From Rutidosis leptorrhynchoides (taxonomy: Eukaryota; Streptophyta; Magnoliopsida; Asterales; Asteraceae), in contig NC_092335.1 in NCBI RefSeq assembly GCF_046630445.1, positions 542,305,001 through 542,369,000 on the forward strand: a DNA stretch of 64,000 nt, in the 5' to 3' direction. Below the pieces are notes generated by a model. The model saw nothing but the letters and a program-made list of their open reading frames with translations. It did no database searches and had not been told where the DNA came from. Below are positions 28,227-38,899 of this stretch, piece by piece. Made by a program: the position numbers and the translations under genes. Position 1 is the stretch's first letter. Every line of letters starts with the position of its first letter.

Positions 28227-31200
28227 CTAACAGACTTTGTTTAGCGTGTTAAAATAATAAATCATATAGAGAATTGGTTTAAATAAGTCAAAAATTTTCG
28301 GGTCATCACAGTACCTCCCCCTTAAAGAAAATTTCGTCCCGAAATTTTGAGTAGTACCTGTTTCATGAGCGATATCAGTGAACAAATGTGGATACTTTTG
28401 CTTCATCTGATCTTCACGTTCCCAAGTAAACTCGGGTCCTCGTCTTGCGTTCCAACGAACCCTAACTATCGGTATTTTGCTTTGTTTTAATTGTTTGACC
28501 TCACGGTCCATGATTTCAACAGGTTCTTCGATAAAATGGAGTTTATCATTGATTCGTATTTCGTCAAGAGGAATTACGACATCCTCTTCAGCTAAACATT
28601 TCTTCAAATTTGACACGTGAAATGTGTTGTGAACACTACTAAGTTCTTGCGGTAGCTTTAATCGATAAGCAACTGTTCCAATTCTTTCGGTGATTTCAAA
28701 GGGTCCTACGTACCTAGGACTTAGCTTTCCTCTTTTACCGAATCGTACAACGCCTTTCCAGGGTGACACTTTCAACATGACTTTGTCGCCCACTTGAAAT
28801 TCTAGCGGTTTTCTTCTTACATCAGCATAACTCTTTTGGCGACTCATGGCCGTTTTCAATCGCTGTTGTATTTGAATGATCTTTTCGGTGGTTTCGTGAA
28901 TAATTTCTGGTCCAGTAAGTTGTCTTTCTCCTACTTCACTCCAACATATAGGAGATCTGCACTTTCTACCGTAAAGTGCTTCAAATGGCGCTGCGTTGAT
29001 GCTCGTATGATAGCTGTTATTGTATGAAAATTCTGCCAACGGTAAGTGTCGATCCCAATTGGTTCCAAAGTCAATCACGCATGCCCGTAACATGTCTTCC
29101 AATGTTTGTATTGTTCTTTCACTTTGACCATCTGTCTGTGGGTGATAAGCGGTGCTCATATCTAATCGAGTTCCCAATGCTTTTTGTAATGACTGCCAGA
29201 AACGTGATGTGAATCGAGTGTCGCGATCAGATATGATAGAGATGGGTACACCATGCCTGGAAACTACTTCCTTCAAATATAGGCGTGCTAATTTCTCCAT
29301 ACTGTCTGTCTCCTTTATTGGTAGAAAGTGAGCTGATTTAGTTAGACGATCAACTATCACCCAAATAGTATCATGACTACTTGTAGTCCTTGGCAATTTC
29401 GTAATGAAATCCATGGTTATTCTTTCCCATTTCCACTGCGGAATTTCCGGTTGTTGCAGTAATCCTGACGGCTTTTGGTGCTCAGCTTTGACCTTTGCAC
29501 ACGTCAAACATTTGCTTACATAAGTAGCAATTTCTGTCTTCATATTAGGCCACCAATAAAACTTCTTGAGATCGTGGTACATTTTCCCGTTTCCTGGGTG
29601 AATTGAGTACCTCGTTTTGTGTGCTTCATCCAGTACTAGTTGCCTTAGGTTACCATGTTTTGGTACCCATATCCTACCAGCAAAATACAGGGTTCCATCG
29701 GCTTTTACTTCAAGTTGTTTTTCTAACCCTTTGCTCATTTCGCCTTTTTCGTTTTCTTCTTTTAAAGCTTCTAACTGTGCTGCTTGAATTTGCTTTGTGA
29801 GATCGGTACAAATTGTAATATTCAAAGCTCGGACCCTAAGAGGTTTTACTCTTTCTTTTCGACTTAGGGCATCAGCTACAACATTAGCCTTTCCGGGGTG
29901 GTAACGGATTTCACAATCGTAATCGTTTAACAGCTCTACCCAGTGACGTTGTCTCATATTGAGTTGTTTTTGATCAAAAATATGCTGAAGACTCTTATGG
30001 TCGGTGTACACTGTACACTTGGTGCCATATAGATAGTGTCTCCATATTTTGAGTGCAAAAACTACAGCTCCAAGTTCCAAATCGTGTGTCGTATAGTTCT
30101 TTTCATGAATTTTTAGTTGTCGTGAGGCATATGCGATAACTTTTGTGCGTTGCATTAATACACATCCTAAACCTTGGCGTGAAGCATCACAATAGATCAC
30201 GAAATCATCATTTCCTTCCGGTAATGACAAAATGGGTGCAGACGTTAACTTCTTCTTTAATAACTGGAATGAGGATTCCTGTTCCGTGGACCAATCATAC
30301 TTCTTTCCCTTTTGAGTCAATGAAGTTAAGGGTTTGGCGATTCTAGAGAAATCTTGAATGAATCTTCGGTAGTAACCAGCAAGACCTAAGAATTGGCGGA
30401 TTTGTGTTGGAGTCTTCGGTGTTTCCCATTTACTAATGGCTTCGATCTTGGCAGGGTCAACTTTAATTCCATGTTTACTGACAACATGTCCCAAAAATTG
30501 TACTTCTTGTAACCAGAAATCACACTTCGAAAATTTTGCGTACAATTCTTCTTTCTTGAGTATCCCTAGTACCAGTCTTAAGTGTTGCTCATGTTCTTCC
30601 TTGTTCTTCGAGTAAATCAATATGTCGTCGATAAAAACAATGACAAATTTGTCTAAATACGGTCTACAGATGCGATTCATTAGATCCATGAATACTGCTG
30701 GAGCATTAGTCAATCCAAAAGGCATGACTAGAAATTCATAGTGACCGTAACGGGTTCTGAACGCGGTTTTAGGAACATCTTCTTCCTTCACTCTCAGCTG
30801 ATGATATCCGGAGCGTAGATCAATCTTGGAATAAACACTTGATCCTTGCAATTGATCAAACAAATCATCAATCCTCGGTAATGGGTACCGATTCTTGATC
30901 GTTAATTTGTTTAATTCTCGGTAATCTATGCACATTCTCATAGATCCATCCTTCTTCTTGACGAACAGAATAGGAGCACCCCAAGGTGAAAAACTAGGAC
31001 GAATAAATCCACGGTCCGATAATTCTTGCAACTGGTCTTGTAATTCTTGCATTTCTGAAGGTGCAAGTCTATATGGAGATCGGGCTACAGGTGCAGCTCC
31101 TGGTATGAGATCAATCTGGAATTCTACACATCTGAGTGGAGGTAGCCCCGGTAATTCTTTTGGAAATACTCCGGGATATTCTCTTACAACCGGCATGTCA

Positions 31201-32774
31201 TCAATGCTTCTTTCTTCAGTATCGATCTTCTTTACGTGTGCCAGAATAGCATAACAACCTTTTCTTATAAGTTTCTGGGCCTTCATGCAGCTGATAAAGT
31301 TCAGTTTTGAGTTGTTCTTCTCCCCATAAATCATTAATGACGTTTCATCCTTACGAGGGATGCGGATTGCTTTCTCAGCGAAAACAACTTCCGCTCTTGT
31401 TTTGGACATCCAGTCCATGCCAACGATTACATCAAAACTTCCTAATTCTACGGGTATCAAATCAATTTTGAAGGTTTCACCAGCGAGATTCATTTCGCAA
31501 CCATGGCAAATTTTATCGGCTTTTATCAGTTTACCATTAGCTAATTCAATAGTATATTTATCGTCTAGAGGTAATGATGCACATTTTAGTTTAAAACTAA
31601 AGTCTTTACACATATAACTTCTATCAGCACCCGTATCAAACATAATAGAAGCTAGTTGATTATTAACGGTAAACGTACCCGTGACAAGATTAGGATCCTC
31701 ACGTGCTTTACTGGCACTAACATTAAATGCCCTCCCACGTGCGGGTTCTTTGTTCTTCTCCTTATCAGGGCATTGATTTATAAAGTGACCAGACTTCCCG
31801 CATCCATAACATTTCTTGACATCGGTCGATTTTGTCTTTACTTCAGAAACAGTGGCATAACAATCTTTCGCCACATGTCCTTTCTTGTTGCACTTATCAC
31901 AGACCACTTGGCAATAGCCTGCATGATGTGTGTAACATCTTTTGCAGAACGGATGAGGTCCCTTATAGTTTGGACTTGCAGTTGCCCCATCTTGTTTACC
32001 TTTAAAAGTTTCTTGTTTCTTCAGGTGAGTACTTTTGCCCTTATAGTCTTCCCATTTCCTCTTTCCTTCAGTTGTCTTGACTTCGGTAATTGGTGCCTTA
32101 ATCGAACTCTCTGTGATCTGGTCCATGAGTTGGTGTGCCATTGTCATGGCTTCCTGCATCGTATTTGGTTTGGACGATGTAACATTTCCTTTGATATTGA
32201 TCGATAAACCGTCAATATACATTTCTATCTTTCGCTTCTCGTTTGGCACCAATTCGGGACACAACAAGGCTAGTTCCATGAAACGCTTTTCATAGTTATT
32301 GAGATTCGCGCCGATAACCTTCAGATTACGTAACTCAGATTCCATTTTTCTGATCTCGTTTCGAGGACAGTACTCCTCGATTAGCATCTTTTTCAGTTCT
32401 TCCCAAGAGATATCATATGCCGTATCTATTCCTTCTGCTTTAGCATAATTGTTCCACCAAGTAAGTGCACCATCTTGCAACGTGCACGAAGCATACTTTG
32501 ACTTGTCTCCGTTCGCACAATTACTGATTTTGAAAACGGACTCCATCTTTTCAAACCATCGGGTTAGACCGACTGGTCCCTCGGTTCCACTAAACGTCTG
32601 TGGTTTGCATCCTTGAAAAGTTTTGTATGAGCATCCGTTTCGTGAGTTTGTGTTTACGGCTGCTGCTTTGGCTGCTGCTTCGTCTGTTGCTTTTGCTGCT
32701 TCGGTTGCAGCAATTCTTTCATTCACACGTTTCTCGACTAGTTGCTCAAACTCAGCATCCGACATTTGAGACAT
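28227..32774 (-). CDS. E2 gag-pol polyprotein, intact
   Basis: 1515 codons with no internal stop. Domains by residue: gag core about 45-210 ([26 protein letters not shown]), two CCHC knuckles about 290-335 ([28 protein letters not shown]), protease about 378-390 ([10 protein letters not shown]), RT about 540-790 ([28 protein letters not shown] near 715), RNase H from about 850 ([11 protein letters not shown]), integrase about 1080-1300 (H-H-C-C, then DFITKLP, DRDTRF and the final Glu), and a chromodomain-like tail near 1450 ([19 protein letters not shown]). All catalytic residues I can check are present. The frame runs through the PPT and ends 84 bp inside the 3' LTR, so the last 28 or so residues are LTR-encoded. 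The start is ATG 32774, after the pre-gag ORF. Confidence 0.95.
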   Translation of the reverse strand: MSQMSDAEFEQLVEKRVNERIAATEAAKATDEAAAKAAAVNTNSRNGCSYKTFQGCKPQTFSGTEGPVGLTRWFEKMESVFKISNCANGDKSKYASCTLQDGALTWWNNYAKAEGIDTAYDISWEELKKMLIEEYCPRNEIRKMESELRNLKVIGANLNNYEKRFMELALLCPELVPNEKRKIEMYIDGLSINIKGNVTSSKPNTMQEAMTMAHQLMDQITESSIKAPITEVKTTEGKRKWEDYKGKSTHLKKQETFKGKQDGATASPNYKGPHPFCKRCYTHHAGYCQVVCDKCNKKGHVAKDCYATVSEVKTKSTDVKKCYGCGKSGHFINQCPDKEKNKEPARGRAFNVSASKAREDPNLVTGTFTVNNQLASIMFDTGADRSYMCKDFSFKLKCASLPLDDKYTIELANGKLIKADKICHGCEMNLAGETFKIDLIPVELGSFDVIVGMDWMSKTRAEVVFAEKAIRIPRKDETSLMIYGEKNNSKLNFISCMKAQKLIRKGCYAILAHVKKIDTEERSIDDMPVVREYPGVFPKELPGLPPLRCVEFQIDLIPGAAPVARSPYRLAPSEMQELQDQLQELSDRGFIRPSFSPWGAPILFVKKKDGSMRMCIDYRELNKLTIKNRYPLPRIDDLFDQLQGSSVYSKIDLRSGYHQLRVKEEDVPKTAFRTRYGHYEFLVMPFGLTNAPAVFMDLMNRICRPYLDKFVIVFIDDILIYSKNKEEHEQHLRLVLGILKKEELYAKFSKCDFWLQEVQFLGHVVSKHGIKVDPAKIEAISKWETPKTPTQIRQFLGLAGYYRRFIQDFSRIAKPLTSLTQKGKKYDWSTEQESSFQLLKKKLTSAPILSLPEGNDDFVIYCDASRQGLGCVLMQRTKVIAYASRQLKIHEKNYTTHDLELGAVVFALKIWRHYLYGTKCTVYTDHKSLQHIFDQKQLNMRQRHWVELLNDYDCEIRYHPGKANVVADALSRKERVKPLRVRALNITICTDLTKQIQAAQLEALKEENEKGEMSKGLEKQLEVKADGTLYFAGRIWVPKHGNLRQLVLDEAHKTRYSIHPGNGKMYHDLKKFYWWPNMKTEIATYVSKCLTCAKVKAEHQKPSGLLQQPEIPQWKWERITMDFITKLPRTTSSHDTIWVIVDRLTKSAHFLPIKETDSMEKLARLYLKEVVSRHGVPISIISDRDTRFTSRFWQSLQKALGTRLDMSTAYHPQTDGQSERTIQTLEDMLRACVIDFGTNWDRHLPLAEFSYNNSYHTSINAAPFEALYGRKCRSPICWSEVGERQLTGPEIIHETTEKIIQIQQRLKTAMSRQKSYADVRRKPLEFQVGDKVMLKVSPWKGVVRFGKRGKLSPRYVGPFEITERIGTVAYRLKLPQELSSVHNTFHVSNLKKCLAEEDVVIPLDEIRINDKLHFIEEPVEIMDREVKQLKQSKIPIVRVRWNARRGPEFTWEREDQMKQKYPHLFTDIAHETGTTQNFGTKFSLRGRYCDDPKIFDLFKPILYMIYYFNTLNKVC
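28311..28327 (-). other. E2 polypurine tract
   Basis: The minus strand reads CTTTAAGGGGGAGGTAC immediately before the 3' LTR start; it is also translated as part of gag-pol. Confidence 0.85.
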
Positions 32775-33225
32775 GTTTCTTCAATAAACACAACAGATAT
32801 AATTTAATCATATAGAATATTATAGGTAAAATGAGTTGTCAATAGTTAATCGTAGCATATTAATAATATGAACCAATTATTATAAAAGCCTTTTCTTCTT
32901 ATTAGCATTTTATAATTATTTCTAGGGTATTACCTACCCGTTAAGTTCATACATAATAGCTAGTACAAGGAATTAACTACTAAAATCCTAATAATATTCC
33001 ACTATAAAAAATTATAGCGAGTTACTACATTATTATGTAATAATAATAATAATAATAAGTAGTAATAATACAAATAATCATTCCATGCATTTATTATTAA
33101 TAAACCAAAATAATACAATACCATACAATACTGATATTTTACATATGCTTATTTTACATAACAAGATAGAGTAGCACACATAAGCAATAAAACAGCGCAT
33201 GGAAGATTTATGGTTGCGAGGTCGT

Positions 33226-33912
33226 TCATTCAGAACTATCAGAAACTTCTTCCCATTTGGTTCTCTCTGCCAATTGTTTGTGTGCACATGGTCCGACAGA
33301 CATTCTGGCAGTGTATTTTATTTTTAGTTGGGGTTTTGAGGTACCCGTTGCCTCAGTGGGTTTAATACAATAAGGGTGGTTACGGATCGAATGGTCCTGT
33401 TCTTTTTTAATAATTAAGGACATTTTATTATTGTGGTTGTTTTTATTATCTATAGCAAGTTGGAATTTCTCCTTAGTGATCTCTTTTATTTCATTAGCGA
33501 AATCCTCCTCCTTACTGATCTCGTCTGATGACGAACTGTTTGAGTCATGTGTAGGAGAATATGATGACGAACTGCAAGAATATGTACCGGTGGTCATGAA
33601 CCGAAATCTGCCAGGCGTAATCGGCACAACCCGCCCGTCGGCGGTATATCTGGACCAATGTCCATATTTGTTTAGAAATGGACGATCCTCTTTTACTCCA
33701 GGGATCATGGGTCCATGCCAACGATATTGTGGCTCCGAAAAACTAAAGCTGGGTGGAGCTGGAACCTCCTCTGGGTTTACCGGGAGTTGAGATTCCCCGG
33801 CTAACACAATTTCTTCTTTAATAGGTATTGGAACGCCCTTTTCAGTTGTGGATAGAATAGATTCAGTGTCCGATTCCGAGTCGTACAAAATGATAGGATT
33901 AGAAGAAGTCAT
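33226..33912 (-). CDS. E2 pre-gag accessory ORF, unknown function
   Basis: 228 codons between the PBS and gag, 450 bp upstream of the gag ATG. No known domain. The N-terminus is acidic (YDSESDTESI), the middle is Pro/Trp/Tyr-bearing (PQYRWHGPMIPGV), and then comes a Ser-rich run (SCSSSSYSPTHDSNSSSSDE). A mixed-charge block with KEKFQLAIDNKNNHNNKM follows. The C-terminus has TARM...KQLAERTKWEEVSDSSE. That last pattern is matched at the C-terminus of the 205-codon ORF in E3, which occupies the same position, so the two appear related. It is intact and lies in an element with no visible lesion, which suggests it may be used. Confidence 0.65.
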   Translation of the reverse strand: MTSSNPIILYDSESDTESILSTTEKGVPIPIKEEIVLAGESQLPVNPEEVPAPPSFSFSEPQYRWHGPMIPGVKEDRPFLNKYGHWSRYTADGRVVPITPGRFRFMTTGTYSCSSSSYSPTHDSNSSSSDEISKEEDFANEIKEITKEKFQLAIDNKNNHNNKMSLIIKKEQDHSIRNHPYCIKPTEATGTSKPQLKIKYTARMSVGPCAHKQLAERTKWEEVSDSSE

Positions 33913-34093
33913 CTATCATATAATTGAAACAACAATTACGTTAGCATATAAATATATCACATATAATGTTTTTGACCAAATAATAAGCAAAAATCAGGAA
34001 AAACAGATATGGTCATAGTCCAGACTCACTAATGCATCCTAACAATTACCAGTTAAACACAATAATGTAATTTCTGGTTCCCTATGACCTCAA

Positions 34094-34105
34094 GCTCTGA
34101 TACCA
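34094..34105 (-). other. E2 primer-binding site (initiator tRNA-Met type)
   Basis: The minus strand reads TGGTATCAGAGC, two bases inside the 5' LTR. Confidence 0.93.
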
Positions 34106-34107
34106 AC

Positions 34108-35919
34108 TGTAACGACCCGTCAAAATCGCTATTGACGCGGCACATTAATCATTGATTCCACAGTGAGGTTTTGACCTCTATATGATACGTTTTGATAAAA
34201 TATTGCATTCATTAAAATAAGTAACTTTCTAAACATAGAAAGTTATAAACATGTGGGCGAGTGCTTAGGTATAAGCAAAACCCCGAAATACATAAGTCTT
34301 TAATTTACAGGTTGACATCACAGTCCAATTATTTATTACACAACGCAGTTTTATTTTGAATGCAATAAACTTTGTACAAAGCATGAGAGACTCCATGCAG
34401 GCAACAAGCACATCACAGCGGAAGCATTCTAAGGACCTGAGAATAAAACATGCTAAAAAGTCAACACGAATGTTGGTGAGTTATAGGTTTAATTGCTCGA
34501 GTCATAAACATATATAAAGATAGACCACAAGATTTCATCAAAAGTTTATCAATAGATTCTACGTAACAGAGCACCCTGGTAACTAAACTTAACGCTATAG
34601 TGATAATTACCCCATTCGTTTTAATACACGCAAACCAACGTGTCTTAAACTCAAATAACATACGTCCGTTAAAAGGCTAGTGCTCTAGCTCGGACGGGGA
34701 TGTCAAGCCCTATGGATCCATATACAATTATTCGCGCCCACCAGTCCATATCCTATGTACTGGCAGCTACTAGTTACCAAAGCTAAGGGATTTTCGGTTT
34801 AACTCAGTGTAGAATTTAGTATGTACTTGTGTCTTATCGCGTTTAAAATAAATTGCATATATTCTCAGCCCAAAAATATTTAAAGTATTTAAAAAGGGAG
34901 ACTATAAACTCACAGTTCAATATTGAGACTCAATATTGTAGGCAAATTGCGTAGACGTAATGATGGTAGACGACTGTATGGTTGGCCTTGGATTCAAGAA
35001 CAATACCCCGAACAATACCCAATATTTCCTTAGCTTAAAGTGGTTTAAAACCCGAATTAAAACACCCTCGAATATACTTTATTATTATTAAACTTAAATT
35101 TAAAATTATAATTATAATTTAAATATAAATTTTTATTACTGAAGAAAAAAATATGTGATAATTCGTCGAGCAAAACAGGCGTATTTATATTACTTTTCCG
35201 TTTACTGTAGCTCATGCGATCGCATGAGTTTTCAGTGTTTTTGCCATGCGATCGCATGGCCGCCTTTTCTGTTTTTGTTTGGTAGTTTGTCGACATCAAA
35301 TAGTGTTACTGTAGCAAATAGTGTTTTACTGTAGCAAATAATCTGCTCAATCGGATGCTGGTTCATCAAATAGCTGGTTGTAGAACACACAGCATCTTAA
35401 TCATCAGCTGGTTCAGATGAGTGAGCAGCAACAGAAGGTTGCTGATCAATATCAGTAGAATCAGTACCAGCTTGTGATCTCTCAGAACCAGCAGACCTAG
35501 GCTCATAGTGTTTTACAGCAACAAATAGTGTACTGTAGCAATAGTGTTTACTGTAGCAAATAGTGTTTACTGTAGCAAATCACTGTAGCAAAGTCGTTTT
35601 TCACTGTAGCACTGTAGCAAAATACGGTTTCACTGTAGCAAATAGTGTTTCACTGTAGCAAATAGTGTTTTACTGTAGCAAATAGTGGTTTACTGTAGCA
35701 AATAGTGTTTTACTGTAGCAAATAGGGTTTTTACTTGTACATATATATATACATACATATAATTGTTCATGAATCGTCGAGAGTAATCAAAGGTAATTGT
35801 ATATATGAAACAGTTCTAAAATTTTGAGACTCAATCTAACAGACTTTGTTTAGCGTGTTAAAATAATAAATCATATAGAGAATTGGTTTAAATAAGTCAA
35901 AAATTTTCGGGTCATCACA
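34108..35919 (-). repeat. E2 5' LTR
   Basis: 1812 bp, indistinguishable by eye from 26499-28310. It contains the promoter that would drive the E2 genomic RNA. Confidence 0.95.
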
Positions 35920-36754
35920 GTTTAACAGGATCCCCTTTCAAGTTTTCAAAGAAACGCTTCATCATGTCCTGAACAAAGTCAGGTTGTGAAAATAAGTGAA
36001 CCATATCAGGAGGTGCGGCCTGCATGAATTGACTTGCAAGATTTGCCTGCCCTTGAACATTTTGCCAAGGTTGACCCTGCGTCTGCGGATATAACCAAGG
36101 CTGCTTCGTTGGAAAAGAGGGATAACTTGAAGACGCAGAGTACACAGGTGGCTGTAAAGGAAGCGAAACCTGTGGCGCAGATATCTGTGAAACTTGAGGA
36201 TACACACTTAAAAGCCCAACTGTATGCGTTGTGCTTTGCTGCTGCGCTGTTATCGGTGCCCAATGAGAGTTTGCATCTGGGATGACACCAAATCCCCAAC
36301 TATTAAGTAACGCCTGCGCATCCGCAGGAGTTAAAAATTGTGAAACTGGGCGCGGTGGTTGCCAAGGTTGCAACGGTGTAAATGACGAATTCTGCTGAAT
36401 GCTCTGCGTATGCAGAGGTATTGAAACAGTGGTACTGTAAATAGGTACCTGGCCGCAGCAAACCACATGCGGCCCCGTTGTTCCACCGCTAGTGCCTGCA
36501 AAGATGACCCTTGAATCCACTGACGAAAAGTCCAGCCGCGTGGTTGTGACTGGTGAGTTTGCTCTTGGCGGTGTAACCCCGTCTGAATATATCGGCTTGT
36601 ACCTCTGAAAGGGTTCGCCGGATATAGGTGGAGGGTATATCGTGTACCCCGCCTGAATAGCGGCCCCCGTAGTCATAACCGGTGTATGTTGACTACCAGA
36701 CGGTGCATTCTGAACATCTGTTTGGGTATGTTCCGATGATTCCTCGGAAGTCAT
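35920..36754 (-). CDS. Tat-type gag, N-terminal part (cut by E2)
   Basis: Opens at ATG 36754 (a run starting MTSEESSEHTQ) and continues to the E2 insertion. After removing E2 and one GTTTA, the frame joins the gag part ending at 26498 without a shift. The sequence is rich in Pro, Gln, Ser and Thr with repeated QPW/PWQ phrases (LQPWQPPRPV, TKQPWLYPQ), ending in a helix-like block (FVQDMMKRFFENLKG). This low-complexity leader precedes the capsid core that lies at about 26400-25960. I chose 36754 because the longer upstream ORF lacks an ATG. Confidence 0.75.
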
Positions 36755-36855
36755 GATACTGTTAAAGAAAAAATTCAAAAATTTTGTAAATAACGAGTCA
36801 TACAATTCAAAACCTTAAAAGAAAAAGCAATTAAACAGTCTTGAATTAATTCGAC

Positions 36856-36872
36856 TCTCAATGAAAGCACCA
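36856..36872 (-). other. Tat-type element primer-binding site
   Basis: The minus strand reads TGGTGCTTTCATTGAGA, two bases inside the LTR. I could not assign the tRNA with certainty. Confidence 0.6.
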
Positions 36873-36874
36873 CT

Positions 36875-37447
36875 TGATCATGTATATTTTAACCGTGAGG
36901 TTTAATATGTCTGCTCAATACATAAGGAGGGGTTTAAGGATCTTAGAACGTGGCTCTACGGTCCGGCTACCGTGAATAATCCTGGCCGACATGATGATGT
37001 CGGCGGGGTGGCCAAGTGATTAAGTCCACCTCTGATAACGGTCGTCGATCAAGAGGCCCCAAATAAGGTCGTAGGTACTAGCTTACGAAAGACTAACCTG
37101 TTAACCTTGAAGAGATGCTGAATGATGCTGTTTTGCGTAATGTATCTCGTGTGCGATAGTTACGTAATATGCCGTGTCTGGTAAATGATGATTAGGGTTG
37201 TATTTATAGGCAAACCCTAATTCTAGAACCGTCCCAGATCACGTTAATCTCATCCATAACTGACTCCCCCGAATCACGGATATAATTATGGAAAAGATAT
37301 TTACTTGACAGCTAAGCAACCGCCGTACCGGGAACAAAGGAATCAGATACAATCCGCATACCGCATACCGCACACAAGCACACGCATACACACACTATTA
37401 AGCGCCCGCATGCATATGAGGTGCGCATGCGGGTTGCGGTATCATTA
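36875..37447 (-). repeat. Tat-type element 5' LTR
   Basis: 573 bp; partner of 17568-18133, with about nine substitutions and a 7-bp length difference in an ACCGCAT-like repeat. Followed by the ATCAT target duplication. Confidence 0.88.
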
Positions 37448-37452
37448 ATCAT

Positions 37453-37773
37453 ATTAATTCAACTCAAGAATAATCAATGTAATACATTATCGTACCTTTT
37501 TAATTAAGGATCTAAGTTTGTATATGATATTTGTATTTGCTAATCCTAACTAGATCTTCCATTCCAGAATTTAATAACAGTGTATATTAACACTAAAAAT
37601 CAATATACGCTAACCACACTAACTTAAAAAGTATATATGACAATGTTTTCCATATATGGAGTACATGATCATATATTAACGTAATGTTTACAGTACTATG
37701 TTTCCTTTTTTTTAAGATAAAATGAAATATCTAATTTTATGATTGACCTTGTGGGTAGATATCTAACATGATG
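37453..37773. other. Unassigned AT-rich spacer
   Basis: About 320 bp between the Tat-type element and the fold-back element. Nothing recognisable. Confidence 0.6.
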
Positions 37774-38836
37774 AATTTTTTTTGAGAGACAGTACCTTTT
37801 TCAAACACTTTTATCGTAGCGGTATGGCCAAAAAGAAAAAATGTTGAACAAGTATATCAGGATTTTAAAATTCTGGGAATCCGTAACACGTCATAAAAAA
37901 GTACAAAAGTTTCCTTCACCTGGATCAATGGGGAAGTAACCAATCGGGGGGAAGCAAAAAAAAAATTCGTTTTTTTTGAAATTTTTTTTCCAGCATCAAG
38001 ATCACACGAAAATATGAACATTTAGAAAAAACACTTCGTGATGAATGTTATTATTTAGGCGGGAAAACGATCGACAAAAATAACATTCAAGATAATATTG
38101 TTCGTGAAGAATGTGAACGTTTTTTTTTCCATGTTTTGTGAAGTAAAATTTAGCCCGATTTAGAGTTTAGGGTTTAGGGTTTAGGGTTTGGTGTTTTGAG
38201 TTTATTCCATAAACCCAAAACACCAAACCCTAAACCCTAAACCCTAAACTCTAAACCGTTCGTGTTAAAAACTCAATCCAAATCCTAAATCTAAACCCTA
38301 AATCTAAACCCTAAACCCTAAATTTCTAAACTCAAATATCTAAACCCTATAAACCATGATATCTAAACCCTAATATCTAAACCCTAATACCTAAAATCTC
38401 AACATACGCTCGAAAAACACGATAATTGTTATATATTACTTCTTCGAGCGTTTTTCCGCCAAAATAAAAACATTTATCACAAAGTGTCTTTATTAAATGT
38501 TCATATTTTCATCCAATCTATAATGTTCGTGAACAAAGTTTTTTCAAAAAACGAAAAAAATAAAATAATTTTTGCTTCCCCCCGTTTCCCCCCGATTGGT
38601 TACTTCCATCTTGATCCTACCACCCTTCACCTTTTTCAGATGGCTATCAATCGCAGGGAGGCCGCGGAATTTCAAAATCCGTTACCATGTCGGTCTGCCA
38701 ACTTTTCTATTTTTTTTATGACGTGTTAGGGGGTCCCGGAATTTCAAAATCCAAATATGCTGGTTCAAAAAAAAAATTTGAACCATACCACTACGATAAA
38801 GGTATTTGAAAAAAGTACTATCCTGCCAAAAAATTC
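37774..38836. mobile_element. Fold-back / long-TIR non-autonomous element
   Basis: The two halves are imperfect inverted copies. Near the left end AGTACCTTTTTCAAACACTT and TTTATCGTAGCGGTATGG are mirrored at about 38780-38820. The phrases AACACGTCATAAAAAA and GGGGAAGTAACCAATCGGGG are mirrored further in. The centre is a perfect-loop hairpin of telomere-like repeats. No transposase and no clear TSD, so the class (Mutator-like or fold-back) is open and the ends are approximate. Confidence 0.65.
38161..38253. repeat. Telomere-type (TTTAGGG)n hairpin
   Basis: Left arm 38161-38204 with three TTTAGGG-type units; right arm 38210-38253 is its reverse complement with one mismatch; the loop is five bases. 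More degenerate CCCTAAA units continue to about 38395. Confidence 0.9.
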
Positions 38837-38899
38837 CCACATCTCATCTTGATTTCCATAAAGTCATTTGAACACATACGCATATGATGTTTATAATTA

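Larger units (their letters stand above)
26499..28310 (-). repeat. E2 3' LTR
   Basis: 1812 bp. On the coding strand it starts TGTGATGACCC and ends GGGTCGTTACA. The U3 side carries two GCGATCGC palindromes and a cluster of short tandem repeats, listed separately. ORFs inside (for example at 26852 and 27448) recur in the other LTR and show no domain. Confidence 0.95.
26499..35919 (-). mobile_element. E2: apparently intact, very young chromovirus (Tekay/Del-like)
   Basis: Inserted in the Tat-type gag with TSD GTTTA (26494-26498 and 35920-35924). The LTRs 26499-28310 and 34108-35919 are both 1812 bp with TG..CA ends. Reading them side by side I found no difference, although I compared them by eye. 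The order on the minus strand is 5' LTR, tRNA-iMet PBS, pre-gag ORF (33912-33226), one continuous gag-pol frame (32774-28227), PPT and 3' LTR. No lesion is visible in any part needed for transposition. Confidence 0.95.
17568..37447 (-). mobile_element. Tat/Ogre-type Ty3/gypsy retrotransposon (interrupted by E2)
   Basis: Minus-strand element bounded by LTRs 17568-18133 and 36875-37447. A 5-bp duplication ATCAT (17563-17567 and 37448-37452) fits LTR ends of TA on the 5' side and CA on the 3' side. Lineage evidence: two RNase H domains in pol, introns in pol, small LTRs relative to element size, and an antisense ORF downstream of pol. E2 is inserted in gag. LTRs differ at roughly nine sites plus one 7-bp indel. 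If the LTR start is instead TG, the ATCAT duplication is lost. Confidence 0.88.
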
